The notes beneath the pieces are model-generated. The model had not been told where the DNA came from, did not search any database, and saw nothing but the letters and a program-made list of their open reading frames with translations. This document shows, piece after piece, positions 15,291 to 24,341 of a stretch of DNA of 51,055 nucleotides. Within the stretch, counting starts at the first letter, position 1; each line of letters starts with the position of its first letter. The stretch is from Gammaproteobacteria bacterium (GTDB taxonomy: Bacteria > Pseudomonadota > Gammaproteobacteria > Pseudomonadales > Azotimanducaceae): the NCBI GenBank assembly GCA_009846005.1, contig VXYL01000029.1, forward strand, positions 1 to 51,055, given 5' to 3'. The position numbers and the translations under genes were made by a program.

Positions 15291-17683
15291 GCGTGCGACA
15301 GAAGCGTGTCGATCTCTGCGGCAGCCCGCGCTGCGGTTTCCGAGACCGCCGAGGCCAACGCGTCGAAGTCCTCGTGCCCGCACGCGTTCGCAACAAGGGC
15401 CTGCACCTTCGACCCCGCCGCGGCCGCGTCGAATCCTTCCTCGCCGATGAGACGCGTGATGCCCTGCAGATCCCGCCACATGGCCGCGGCTTGCGCCAGC
15501 GATTCCCTACCCGCGCCATCGAACACTTGAGACGCGGTTGGTGCCAGTTCGCCCTGGCCGGCATCGGCATCCGTCAATTGCAGGAGTCGCGCGGTCCGCT
15601 CGATGTCGTTGAGCCCGCCTCGCATTTGCGCATACGCGGACACGCCGGCATCGCCAGGGTTCTCGGACGGTTGGCGCAACCGGGCGACGAGGGTCTCGTC
15701 CGCACTCCACCGGGCGACGACTTCGCGCCACGCTTCGTCGGCGCGTTTCGCGACTCCGGCGTCGCCGCATTCGAACACGCAGCGTGCCCTGGCGACGACA
15801 GGGATTTGATCCGGAGGAGGGTTCCCGCAGCTCTCGGCGAGTTCGGAAAGCGGCACTGCCAAGAGGAAATCCGCATCGGGCGGGATCGGCGAGAACAACA
15901 GGCTGTCCTGCGCCAAGTCGGTCAGCGCCTCACGAAAACGCCGGCACAGGCGTTCGTTCTCGCCAAACTGTCGGCCGTCGTGCGCGAACAACATGTGGAT
16001 TTCAACGCCGGGATAGGCCTCCTGGCTGGCGAGGTCGCCTAAACACATGACGGCGACGCCGTGCCCCTGCAGGTGTCCGAGGCGTTCGGCGAAATCCTCC
16101 ACCACGGCGGCCAGCACGGTGGAAATCGATGCTTCGGCAAGATTCGACAGCGCGGTCTTCGCCTCGGCCGGGGAGAGGTTCCCACGCAACACGTGCATGC
16201 CGATCTGAAATGCCTTGTCGTTCGAGAAGTTTCGGACGATCTCGGCGGAGTCCTTCGCATCGGCCGTCGGTAGCTCCGCAATCAGGTCCTTCATTTCCTG
16301 AACGCCCATCTCGCGCGTCCAATAGAGTCTCGCAAGCCCACGTCGCGCGATCGACTCGCTCTCCTCGTCCGGTCCGAATCCTTTCGGCAGATCCAGATCG
16401 GTGAATTCTCGGTCCTGCAGGTTGTCGAGGAGCTCCGAATGGCGTTCGATCCACTTGGCGAACCGAGGCGCGGCACCGAAGATCTCGACGATCGCCTCGA
16501 AGGCGTCGGGCCGCGCCGCCGTGATCGGGCTGTCGTAGGCGCTCCAGTCGTCGATCTCGGGATAGAAGTGCTTGCGCCATTGGTCCACCAAGGGATCCAT
16601 CTTCTCGAACCAGCGCTTCGGTCGCAGCACGATGTTCATCATGTCGGCGTAGGTTCCCGGCAGTTCCGGGGACTCGGCGGGATCACGGATTTGCAGCAGC
16701 GGATAGTGGCGGCTCGCCATCGCATGGTGGTCCGCATGGCGCTGCATGTTGAAGAACATCCAGTTGCTGAACTTCCAGTCGGCGCTCCATGAATGCCGTG
16801 GCATCACTTTTTCCCAACGACCGTTGGGCAGGCGGATCCGGCGCAGACCGTAGTGCTGGAAGTAGTTGCTGATCTTCATGGAGAACACGCAGGAGAGGCC
16901 GAGCAGGACAAAGACCAGGACCGCCCAGATTCCGCTCATCGAGAACACCAGCGCCCACCAGAAGGCGACAAAGATGCCGTAGCGCCAGAACTGATTGCTG
17001 TAGTGCCAAATGGGCAGGCGCCGCCTTGCTAGGCGTTCGCCCGCGGACTTCCATGCATTGATCAGATTGCTGGCGATTTCCTTGGGAAAATACTGCCAGA
17101 AACTCTCTCCCTTGGGAGCGGATCCCACATCGTGCGGCGTGCCGACCTTGGCGTGGTGGATATAGAGATGCTCCGTGGCGTATTGCGGATAGGAGGCTGA
17201 CGCAAGCAGGAATTCGCCGATCCGTCTTTCCCAGGTAGTGCGCCGGTGGATCATTTCGTGACCGACGACGAACACGGCCTGTGCCTCCATGGTCAACAGA
17301 ATCGCCAGGACGATGTCCTCCCAGATTGCGAACTGATTGGCGACGAGTATTTGCCACAGGCCGAAGATCAATGTCGGCGGCCAAAGAAACGCCCAGGTCC
17401 ACACCGGGATGTTGTGCCACAGGAGGCGGCGTTCCGGCGTTTTCGCCGGGTCCATGTTGCGACCGTCGAGTCCTAGTACCTTGTCGAGCGGGCCCGCGAC
17501 ACTCATGAAGAGGAATGCAGGCAACAACCACCAGCCACCATGGATCGCGGCGAGGAAAAGCAATGGGAAAATACCCAATGGCAGATAATGCGGAAGAGCG
17601 TTCTTGATCGACGGCTGGATATACTGCGGGCTATCAGCCTTGTTCGGGTCTATGCCACCACCTACGACGGAGTCTCCCGACAT
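15287..17683 (-). CDS. AlkB-type membrane hydroxylase fused to a GlnE-like domain
   Basis: The 798-residue protein has two parts. Residues ~30-335 are an integral-membrane di-iron hydroxylase of the AlkB type: HEMIH (142-146), HLYIHH (172-177), NYFQHYG (273-279) and QRHADHHAMASRHY (314-327), with several membrane helices between. Residues ~395-798 resemble glutamine-synthetase adenylyltransferase GlnE: an IVRNFSNDKAFQIG segment, a helix AEASISTVLAAVVEDFAERLG, a strand VAVMCLGDLASQEAYPGVEIHMLF where GlnE has a GMGKLGG...SDxDLIF pattern, then GGLNDIERTARLLQLTD. The catalytic SDxD appears replaced by GVEIH, suggesting a non-catalytic binding module. The ATG at 17683 is preceded by a GAGG-like site. 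It lies between the toroid enzyme and YcaO, so oxidation of the peptide or an attached group is plausible. Substrate unknown. Confidence 0.8.
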   Translation of the reverse strand: MSGDSVVGGGIDPNKADSPQYIQPSIKNALPHYLPLGIFPLLFLAAIHGGWWLLPAFLFMSVAGPLDKVLGLDGRNMDPAKTPERRLLWHNIPVWTWAFLWPPTLIFGLWQILVANQFAIWEDIVLAILLTMEAQAVFVVGHEMIHRRTTWERRIGEFLLASASYPQYATEHLYIHHAKVGTPHDVGSAPKGESFWQYFPKEIASNLINAWKSAGERLARRRLPIWHYSNQFWRYGIFVAFWWALVFSMSGIWAVLVFVLLGLSCVFSMKISNYFQHYGLRRIRLPNGRWEKVMPRHSWSADWKFSNWMFFNMQRHADHHAMASRHYPLLQIRDPAESPELPGTYADMMNIVLRPKRWFEKMDPLVDQWRKHFYPEIDDWSAYDSPITAARPDAFEAIVEIFGAAPRFAKWIERHSELLDNLQDREFTDLDLPKGFGPDEESESIARRGLARLYWTREMGVQEMKDLIAELPTADAKDSAEIVRNFSNDKAFQIGMHVLRGNLSPAEAKTALSNLAEASISTVLAAVVEDFAERLGHLQGHGVAVMCLGDLASQEAYPGVEIHMLFAHDGRQFGENERLCRRFREALTDLAQDSLLFSPIPPDADFLLAVPLSELAESCGNPPPDQIPVVARARCVFECGDAGVAKRADEAWREVVARWSADETLVARLRQPSENPGDAGVSAYAQMRGGLNDIERTARLLQLTDADAGQGELAPTASQVFDGAGRESLAQAAAMWRDLQGITRLIGEEGFDAAAAGSKVQALVANACGHEDFDALASAVSETAARAAAEIDTLLSHA

Positions 17684-17753
17684 GGAAGCGCCTCGTTGAT
17701 CGCCCGAATCGATGCTAGCACCGGGCAGGGGGACCGGCAAACCGTAGGGCGAC

Positions 17754-19052
17754 CTATCGCACCCGGAGCCCGGCGTGCCCGGCGAGACGCTCCAGGGCCT
17801 CGATGCAGAACGCAGAGGTAACGGCCTCGGAGCCATGTCCGATCTGCCCGATCTGACCCCACTTCAAGGACTGGTCGCCGAACGCCAGAATTTCCGGCCA
17901 GCTCCCGTCGTCACGTTGGGAACCCAGGATCCGTTCCACTTGGCGTTTCGCGTCGATGCGTCCAAGACCGCCGACATCGGAGAGGGCCGACACGGCTTGT
18001 GCAGTCCGCAGGACATGGCCGAAATCCCCCTCGGCGTCGCAGAGGTCCAGGATTCGCGCGGCAAGTACGGGGCGCAGGTTCCCGAGCGCGCCTTGTGCTC
18101 GAACCGCGGCACGGGCTAGCGCGTAGTAGATCGCGACGGTGTCGGGATACCATTTGGAGGAGCCCTCAAGGCGCCCTTCGGTGACCAAGCCCTCGAGCCA
18201 GCGTTGCGCCTCCCGGGTGGCGGGGTGGTCGCCCAGGTAGGCGATTACATTCGCGTTGACGACCGGATCGGCTTCGATTCGGAACGGCGCCACCACATTG
18301 GGCTCGTCTTCGTCCAGCACCCAGGTCATGAAACGCCCTTCCTCGTCCCGGTTCGCGAGTATTCGCGGAACGTTCCTTCCGAGCGATATCCAGGGGTGTG
18401 CGCCAACCACCAATGAACAAAGGGTGCTGCTGTCTAGGTCCTGGGGCAGATGGAGGTAGTAGCGCCAGAGTCCGGGGTATTCGATCGTCTCGGCAAGATA
18501 CGCCTTGGTGGTGGAGCGGATCGCCTCGGCCTTGGGTTCGTTGGAACTTTCGAGGGCAAGTGCGCAAAGCGCCGAGATGAAAGGGGGTCTTTCGAAATGC
18601 CGGGGAATGTCGGGGTTTCCGACGTTGAAACGGATGCAGTGCCACGCCCCGTTTTCGTCGATAGTGGATTCTAGGAATCCGAGGCCGCGGCGGATGCTCT
18701 CCCTAGCCGCCTCGACGACGGTCTCACAGGCAATCGCGCTCGCTCGCGCAGGTACGGGGGGACGCATCGGCGGTGCCGGGTCGTGCATGGTCTTCTTGAG
18801 AAACTCGAGCGAGGTCGCACCCCGTCTCGCTGCCTCGCGTTCGGCGTCGCTGAGTTTGCTGCGGGGCGGAAGTACGACATGCGTTTCAGCATGGGATTCC
18901 TCGTGAGCATGGAACCCATGGTCATCGGGGAGCGTCACGCCGAATTCGCGCTCGATCGTGTCTTTGGGGTTGCGAAGGAGACGTTCGCGAAAGTTGCTGT
19001 CCTTGCCAGCCCTCTTCACGAGGGCATCGGATAGGTCAAAGCGTCTCTTCAT
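17754..19052 (-). CDS. NHLP leader domain fused to a toroid (squalene-cyclase/prenyltransferase-repeat-like) protein
   Basis: The 432-residue protein starts with a full NHLP-type leader (1-~80): FRERLLRNPKDTIEREFGVT, a His-rich stretch, VVLPPRSKLSDAEREAARRGA. It aligns throughout with the precursor leader, including the LPP motif, but has Arg-Arg-Gly-Ala where the Ala-Gly cut site would be. After a Pro-rich linker (90-102), residues ~110-432 are all-helical, with NGAWHCIRF, DLDSST (205-210), SSKWYPDTVAIYYALA and SQRDDGSWPE, the last resembling a QW-type repeat of alpha/alpha-toroid enzymes. Catalysis is unproven. The ATG at 19052 was chosen because the leader homology starts there; codons upstream lie in repeat DNA. 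Neighbours are the exporters upstream and the AlkB-type fusion 70 bases downstream. Confidence 0.8.
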   Translation of the reverse strand: MKRRFDLSDALVKRAGKDSNFRERLLRNPKDTIEREFGVTLPDDHGFHAHEESHAETHVVLPPRSKLSDAEREAARRGATSLEFLKKTMHDPAPPMRPPVPARASAIACETVVEAARESIRRGLGFLESTIDENGAWHCIRFNVGNPDIPRHFERPPFISALCALALESSNEPKAEAIRSTTKAYLAETIEYPGLWRYYLHLPQDLDSSTLCSLVVGAHPWISLGRNVPRILANRDEEGRFMTWVLDEDEPNVVAPFRIEADPVVNANVIAYLGDHPATREAQRWLEGLVTEGRLEGSSKWYPDTVAIYYALARAAVRAQGALGNLRPVLAARILDLCDAEGDFGHVLRTAQAVSALSDVGGLGRIDAKRQVERILGSQRDDGSWPEILAFGDQSLKWGQIGQIGHGSEAVTSAFCIEALERLAGHAGLRVR

Positions 19053-19067
19053 TGCTTCGCTGTTTCC

Positions 19068-19162
19068 CGTAGGGGCGACCCTGTCGCGCCCGCGACGACG
19101 CGCGGTCGCCCGGGCCAACGTCCCGACTGTGGCGGCGGGACGGGACAAGCCCGTCCCCTACG
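19068..19162. repeat. REPIN-like inverted pair in the RiPP operon
   Basis: A composite of two palindromic units starts CGTAGGGGCGACC and ends CGTCCCCTACG, matching the layout at 1207-1282. The right unit folds as GGGACGGG / acaag / CCCGTCCC. It sits between the second ABC exporter gene and the leader-toroid gene and occupies most of that 150-base gap, so it may act as an mRNA processing or stability element within the operon. Confidence 0.75.
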
Positions 19163-19202
19163 GTCGTTCCTTTTCACGTCCGCCAACCGGTCGCGTCTCC
19201 AA

Positions 19203-22130
19203 TCAGGCGATCTGCCTTCTGACGAGCTCCCGGAACACCCCGTCGACCTCCATGAGTTCCGTAAACGAGCCGCTTTGTACGACTTTCCCGGCCTGTAACA
19301 CGTAGATCCGGTCAGCCTGTTCCAGCGTGGACAGACGGTGGGCGATGACGATCCGGGTGGAGGTGAGTGCGGTCAGGTTCTCCATCACCTTGGCCTGGCT
19401 CTCGTTGTCCAGCCAGTTGGTCGCCTCGTCGAACATCATGACCCGGGGACTGCCGATCACCGAGCGGGCGATCGTGATCCGCTGGCTCTCGCCCCCCGAC
19501 AGTACGGATCCACTGGTGCCGACCATGGTCATCATGCCCATCGGCATGGCCTTGATCTGGTCTTCCATCTCGGCGGTCCGTGCCGCCTTCCAAACGTCCT
19601 CGGTGGCCACGTCGTCGTGGTGGCCGACCATGTTGTCCCAGAGATCCTGGGGATGGAGACCGACCGATTGCGGCACCGCGCCGATCTGCCGTCTCACCTG
19701 CTTCAGGTTCAGGTGGCGAAGGTCGCGCCCGTCGTAGTAGACCGCGCCGGCGCCGGGCCGGTCGATTCCAAGGGCGAGCCGGAACAGGGTGCTCTTGCCG
19801 GCACCGGACTCGCCGGCGATCGCCACGAACTCGCCGGGGCGGGCGCGAATCGTGACATCGTCGAGAATCAACGGGCCGTCGGGATCGTAGCGGAAGGAAA
19901 TGCGGTCGAAGAGGATCTCGCCGGCGAGATAGTCGACCGGCTCTCCGTCCACCTCGGTCTCGGGAACGGCGGCGAGCAGGGGGCGCATCTGTTCGAACGC
20001 CGGCAGCGTGGCGGCCACGGTGCCGATGGACTCGCCGAGCCGGGCGACGGCGGATTGGAAGGCGATGAAAACGGTGTAGACGACAAGGAAATCGCCGACC
20101 GGTACCGTGCGCTCGCCCACTGTGACAACGGCCAGGAGAAGCACGCCCGCGGCGACGAAGGGGAGGGCGGCGCCAAATGCCCGGGAGTGACCCTCGAGCG
20201 CGGCGAGGTCGAGTTCCGCGCGCTTCTGCTCCCGGTAGTCACCCGCCCAAATCGCGAAAGCCGATCCTTCCGCATTCTCGACCCGCAGCTTGGTGATGCC
20301 GCCGACGATCTGGAAAAGCCGCCCGGCGACGCGACGCCCGGCGCTGATCATCCGCCCGTAGGGGGAAATCTGGCGCATCCCCAGGCCGACGGTGACGACC
20401 AGCGAAGCGAGGCTGAAGACGAGGGTGGCGACCCCGAGGGCGGCATCGTAGAAGAAGATGACGCCGAACACCGGCAGCAGGAAAACAACCGACAGCAGGC
20501 TGTCCGCGACGACTCCCTGCAAGCCGTCCCGCAGGTTCTGGAATGTCATTCCCGCCATGGCAAGGTCGCCGGACGGGTGGCGGTGCATGACGCTTGGCGG
20601 AAGGCGCAGGAGGCGGTCCCAGAACGCGGCTTCGACGCGGGACGCCGAGCGACCCTCGAGTCTCATCATCGCGGTGCTTTGAAGGACGTGCAGCATGGCT
20701 CCGAGCAGACCAAAGCCCGCCACCGCGATGGCCACTGCGTAGAGCGCACCGGCGCTGCCGCCCCCCGCTACATGATTCGCGACGAAGCCAAGCGCCAGCG
20801 CGGGCAGAAGCTTGATCAGACCGCCGGGAAGTCCGGCGATCACCAACCGCGCCAGTTCCGCGGCCGATCCATGAAGAGCCATCGCGACGAGATCCGCCGG
20901 CTTCGCAGCGCCAGCCGGCAGTGGCCGGTAGAACATCCACGCGTCCCCTGATAGTGCTTCGACGCGAGCGGCCGTCACCCGAGTGCTGCGCTTGGTGACC
21001 GGGTCGACCATCCGGTAGCGCCCGAACATCCCCGGCAGTAGGGCGACGGGCTGGCCGTCCTCGCGGAAGGCCAGCATCGCGTTGCTGTCTGTGCGCCACC
21101 AGTTCTCCTCGCCGTTCAACCGGATGCGCCGCGCCCGTACGCCCGATGCATCGAGCACGTCGACGAGGCCGATGGGAGCGTCGGAAACCCCCGGACGTGC
21201 CGGGATCCTGAATTCGATGCCTTCGCGGTGGCCGATGATCTTCAGGGCGTCCGCGAGGGCCGTGTCCTGGACGTCGGCGTCCCCGTCAATCGGCAGGTCG
21301 TACATGTTGAACAGACGCTGCCGTGCAACCTTCTCGGCCGTGTGCCGGCTCATCGTCCGCGCACGCTCGAGATTCGCCTCGTCGACGACGGCCAGTCGCC
21401 GATTGAGGCGTTCCAATGTGAACGCGACCGCGCGAAACGCGGCGAGCGCCGGCAGCAGCACGCCCTCCGCGGCTAGCGTCTCGGTCGACTTGCCCTCCAG
21501 CGTGGCCTCCTCGAACAAGGTGAGCCAGCTTGTCCGCGTCAGCGGTATCGGCGCGTCCGCAGAGCCGCTCCCGGCAAGGTCCGCGGAGTCGACGATGTCC
21601 ATGAACGCGCTTGTGCCCCGCGGCGGTTGGGGAACCCAGACCACGTCGCGGCGAACCGATAGCGTACAAGGTGGCGCTAGGTCGAGCGTCAAGCCAGATT
21701 CTGCCAGCGCCGTTGGACGCGGAATGCGACCGACGAACCGCGACAGCGCGTCGGTGATTTCGGTCAGCCAGGTATCGACCTGTTCCGCGAGCTCTGCTGG
21801 GTCAACCTCGGATAGCTTGGATGCCGGTAGTCGCCGGAGCACGGTACCCGGTAGTCCCTTGGCGACAAGGCTCAAGGTCGTGCCTTCGTCACCGTCCTGT
21901 TCGTCCGGTGCCACCCCGAGCAGCAACCCGCCGGTCTCCCGGCGCATCATATGCTGCGGGGCCGCCTGCTCCACGCCGTCCTTGAACTCGACCAGGAACA
22001 GGTTGACGGTGCCCTGCTCGATGAACCACACGCTATCCGGATCGTCCGGTGCCACCGGCCGGTTGCCGGCACAGGGTACGGATGTCCCGGATCGAGCGGC
22101 GAGTTTCGCGATCGACGTGTACTCTCGCAT
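19203..22130 (-). CDS. NHLP-type bacteriocin export ABC transporter, permease/ATPase without peptidase
   Basis: The 975-residue protein has an N-terminal region (about 1-330) with VWFIEQGTVNLFLVEF, resembling the cyclic-nucleotide-binding-like domain usual in this NHLP exporter subfamily (TIGR03797 type). Next is a six-helix ABC exporter membrane domain (~430-700) and an ATPase with GESGAGKST, VLSGGESQRITIARS and MMFDEATNWLD. No C39 peptidase is present; that activity is in the partner encoded just upstream. The start at 22130 overlaps the partner's TGA by one base (TGATG), so the two are probably made as a heterodimer. The open frame extends further upstream, but only the coupled start fits. 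Confidence 0.9.
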   Translation of the reverse strand: MREYTSIAKLAARSGTSVPCAGNRPVAPDDPDSVWFIEQGTVNLFLVEFKDGVEQAAPQHMMRRETGGLLLGVAPDEQDGDEGTTLSLVAKGLPGTVLRRLPASKLSEVDPAELAEQVDTWLTEITDALSRFVGRIPRPTALAESGLTLDLAPPCTLSVRRDVVWVPQPPRGTSAFMDIVDSADLAGSGSADAPIPLTRTSWLTLFEEATLEGKSTETLAAEGVLLPALAAFRAVAFTLERLNRRLAVVDEANLERARTMSRHTAEKVARQRLFNMYDLPIDGDADVQDTALADALKIIGHREGIEFRIPARPGVSDAPIGLVDVLDASGVRARRIRLNGEENWWRTDSNAMLAFREDGQPVALLPGMFGRYRMVDPVTKRSTRVTAARVEALSGDAWMFYRPLPAGAAKPADLVAMALHGSAAELARLVIAGLPGGLIKLLPALALGFVANHVAGGGSAGALYAVAIAVAGFGLLGAMLHVLQSTAMMRLEGRSASRVEAAFWDRLLRLPPSVMHRHPSGDLAMAGMTFQNLRDGLQGVVADSLLSVVFLLPVFGVIFFYDAALGVATLVFSLASLVVTVGLGMRQISPYGRMISAGRRVAGRLFQIVGGITKLRVENAEGSAFAIWAGDYREQKRAELDLAALEGHSRAFGAALPFVAAGVLLLAVVTVGERTVPVGDFLVVYTVFIAFQSAVARLGESIGTVAATLPAFEQMRPLLAAVPETEVDGEPVDYLAGEILFDRISFRYDPDGPLILDDVTIRARPGEFVAIAGESGAGKSTLFRLALGIDRPGAGAVYYDGRDLRHLNLKQVRRQIGAVPQSVGLHPQDLWDNMVGHHDDVATEDVWKAARTAEMEDQIKAMPMGMMTMVGTSGSVLSGGESQRITIARSVIGSPRVMMFDEATNWLDNESQAKVMENLTALTSTRIVIAHRLSTLEQADRIYVLQAGKVVQSGSFTELMEVDGVFRELVRRQIA

Positions 22131-24340
22131 CAGCCCGACTTCGCCAGCTTGTAGTAGGTGCCATTCTCGTCGGCGATCAACTCGTCGTGCGTACCGCGCT
22201 GAATTTCGACGCCCGCCTCGAGTACGACGATCTCGTCGCAATCGCGCACGGTGGAGAGCCGGTGCGCCACGATCAGGCAGGTGACCCCGCGCCGCCGCAA
22301 CGCATCATCGACAAACTCTTCCGTCGCCGCATCGAGTGCACTGGTCGCCTCGTCCAGGATGAGGACCGTCGGGTTGCCCACCAGCGCCCGGGCTATCTCC
22401 AGGCGTTGCCGCTGACCACCGCTGAAGTTCACCCCGCCTTCCTCGACGAGCGTCGAATAACCCTGCGGCCTAAGGAGGATTTCATGGTGGATGCGGGCAT
22501 CTCGCGTCGCGGAGAAAATGGCTTCGTCCGGAACAGCCGGGTTCCACAAGGTGATGTTGTCGCGCAGGGACGCGGAAAACAGCACGATGTCCTGATCCAC
22601 CATGGAAATGGACCGTCTAAGCACCTCCTCGGGAACGGTGTCCCGCCGATGGCCATCGAAGAGGATCTCCCCCGACCACGGCTGGTAGATCCCCGAAACC
22701 AGGCGGGCAAGGGTCGACTTGCCGGACCCGCTGGGACCGACCACGGCAACGCGCTGGCCCGGATGGATTGCAAGGTTGAAGTCCTTGATCAGCGGCGGTT
22801 TGCTCCTGTTGAACCCGAAGGTGACGTTTTTCAGTTCAATCGCCCCGGCAAGCTGAAGGCGGCCCCTGAACGTGGGGATTGATACCGAGTCCTGACTTCG
22901 GCGCGCGAAAGCCGGGTCCTCGGCGGCCTTGGCGATGTCCTGCAGGCGTTGCAGGTCGGTTTCGAGCGCCTGGCGTTTATCGGCGAATTCCAGGAACCGC
23001 CCGATCGGCGCGAGGAACATCTCGGCGAGGATGTAGAACCCCACCAGCGTTCCGAGGCTCATTGCCCCCGTCATGACGAAACCGCCCCCGACGCCAAGGA
23101 TGGCCGCGGCGCGAAGCGCCCCGATCAGGCCGGGAAGTGCAGTATTGGCGGCGCCCAGTTCGGAATAGCGCTGGCGCGCGGTGAGTTCGCGTGCCTGCTG
23201 ACCCGCCCAGCGCGAAAAGAACCGGTCGTCGGCGCCCGTCATGCGTAGGTTGTCGGCTGATTGCAGCATCTGCATGCCGACGCCGATCAGCAGGCCCTGT
23301 TCGCGCCGCATCGCTTGGCTTCGAACCGCCCGGAACGCGTTGAGATAGTGGGCCAGCACGCCATGTAGGAGGGCCAGAAACACGACGAGGAGCGTGAGCA
23401 GTGCATCGTAGGCCAACATGGCGATGAGCAGCACGGCACTCATCGCCATGTCGACAAGAAGGACCAGGAACTGATCCGTCAGGTTCTTCGCGACGCGGTC
23501 GGTGGACGAGACGCGGTCGGTGAGATCCCCGACCAGGCGGTGCTCGAAGAAGTCCACCGGCAACCGCAAGAGCTTTGACAGACCTTGGCTGTAGCCGATC
23601 ACCGATATGCGGACCGCGAGTCGTTTGAGGAATCGGTGCTTCAAGAGGGACAGGATGTAGACGAGGACACCGGCGCCAAGCAGGGCCGCCATTATTCCGC
23701 TCCAAGGCCCGTGGTTGTGGAGAACGTCGTCCACGAAAGCACGCAAGGAAACAGGCACAGCCAGGGACAGCAACGTCAGCATGAGCCCGCAGGCGACCAT
23801 AGCCGCAAGCACCCGCCATGACCCGGCGAGCAAGGCGTGCAATTGGCTGAACAGGCCGGGCGGCTCGCCACCGGGTTCGAAGGCGTCGCCGGGCTTGAAC
23901 CGCAACGCGATTCCACTGTAGCCCTTGTTGAACTCCTCCGCGGAGAGCCTGCGTCGTCCCGTGGACGGGTCGTTAAGATAGAAGTACCGTGAGTCGAAGC
24001 CTTCGACGATCAGGAAATGGCTGAACTGCCAGAACACGATCACCGGCAGGTCCACCTTCTTCAGTGCCTCGGCACGTACGCTCAAGCCATTGCATTCAAG
24101 GCCAAAGTGTCTCGACGCGCGCATGATGCTCGCGGCGCTGCTGCCGTCGCGGCTCACCTCGCATTTCTCGCGCAGTTCGGTAAGAGGGGCCCAGCGACCG
24201 AAGTGGCCCAATATGCTGCCGAGGCAGGCGGCACCGCATTCCGAGGCGTGCATCTGCAACAGGACCGGCGTGGTTACCCGTTTCTTGGCGGGTTCCGATA
24301 CGCCGTTCTGCTTCGCCCGATTCGAAGCGCCCGCCGGCAT
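22130..24340 (-). CDS. NHLP-type bacteriocin export ABC transporter with C39 leader peptidase
   Basis: This 736-residue protein is a peptidase-containing ABC transporter. The N-terminal C39 domain has Gln29 and Cys35 in QMHASECGAACL, His108 in FSHFLIVEG and Asp124 in YLNDPSTGRR, so the catalytic residues are intact. A six-helix membrane domain follows (~180-460), then an ATPase with GPSGSGKST, NFSGGQRQRLEIARAL and VLILDEATSALD. It should cut the precursor after Ala-Gly and move the core across the inner membrane. It starts one base after the HlyD-like gene and overlaps the second ABC gene. Confidence 0.95.
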   Translation of the reverse strand: MPAGASNRAKQNGVSEPAKKRVTTPVLLQMHASECGAACLGSILGHFGRWAPLTELREKCEVSRDGSSAASIMRASRHFGLECNGLSVRAEALKKVDLPVIVFWQFSHFLIVEGFDSRYFYLNDPSTGRRRLSAEEFNKGYSGIALRFKPGDAFEPGGEPPGLFSQLHALLAGSWRVLAAMVACGLMLTLLSLAVPVSLRAFVDDVLHNHGPWSGIMAALLGAGVLVYILSLLKHRFLKRLAVRISVIGYSQGLSKLLRLPVDFFEHRLVGDLTDRVSSTDRVAKNLTDQFLVLLVDMAMSAVLLIAMLAYDALLTLLVVFLALLHGVLAHYLNAFRAVRSQAMRREQGLLIGVGMQMLQSADNLRMTGADDRFFSRWAGQQARELTARQRYSELGAANTALPGLIGALRAAAILGVGGGFVMTGAMSLGTLVGFYILAEMFLAPIGRFLEFADKRQALETDLQRLQDIAKAAEDPAFARRSQDSVSIPTFRGRLQLAGAIELKNVTFGFNRSKPPLIKDFNLAIHPGQRVAVVGPSGSGKSTLARLVSGIYQPWSGEILFDGHRRDTVPEEVLRRSISMVDQDIVLFSASLRDNITLWNPAVPDEAIFSATRDARIHHEILLRPQGYSTLVEEGGVNFSGGQRQRLEIARALVGNPTVLILDEATSALDAATEEFVDDALRRRGVTCLIVAHRLSTVRDCDEIVVLEAGVEIQRGTHDELIADENGTYYKLAKSG

Positions 24341-24341
24341 C

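Noticed and set aside
15287-17683. A working glutamine-synthetase adenylyltransferase
   Set aside because: The GlnE-like half is short, has one domain, and appears to lack the catalytic SDxD aspartates; fusion to a membrane oxidase also argues against it.
19338-20951. 537-codon plus-strand frame
   Set aside because: Antisense to the ATPase and membrane part of the NHLP ABC exporter; His/Asp-rich content is a frame artefact.
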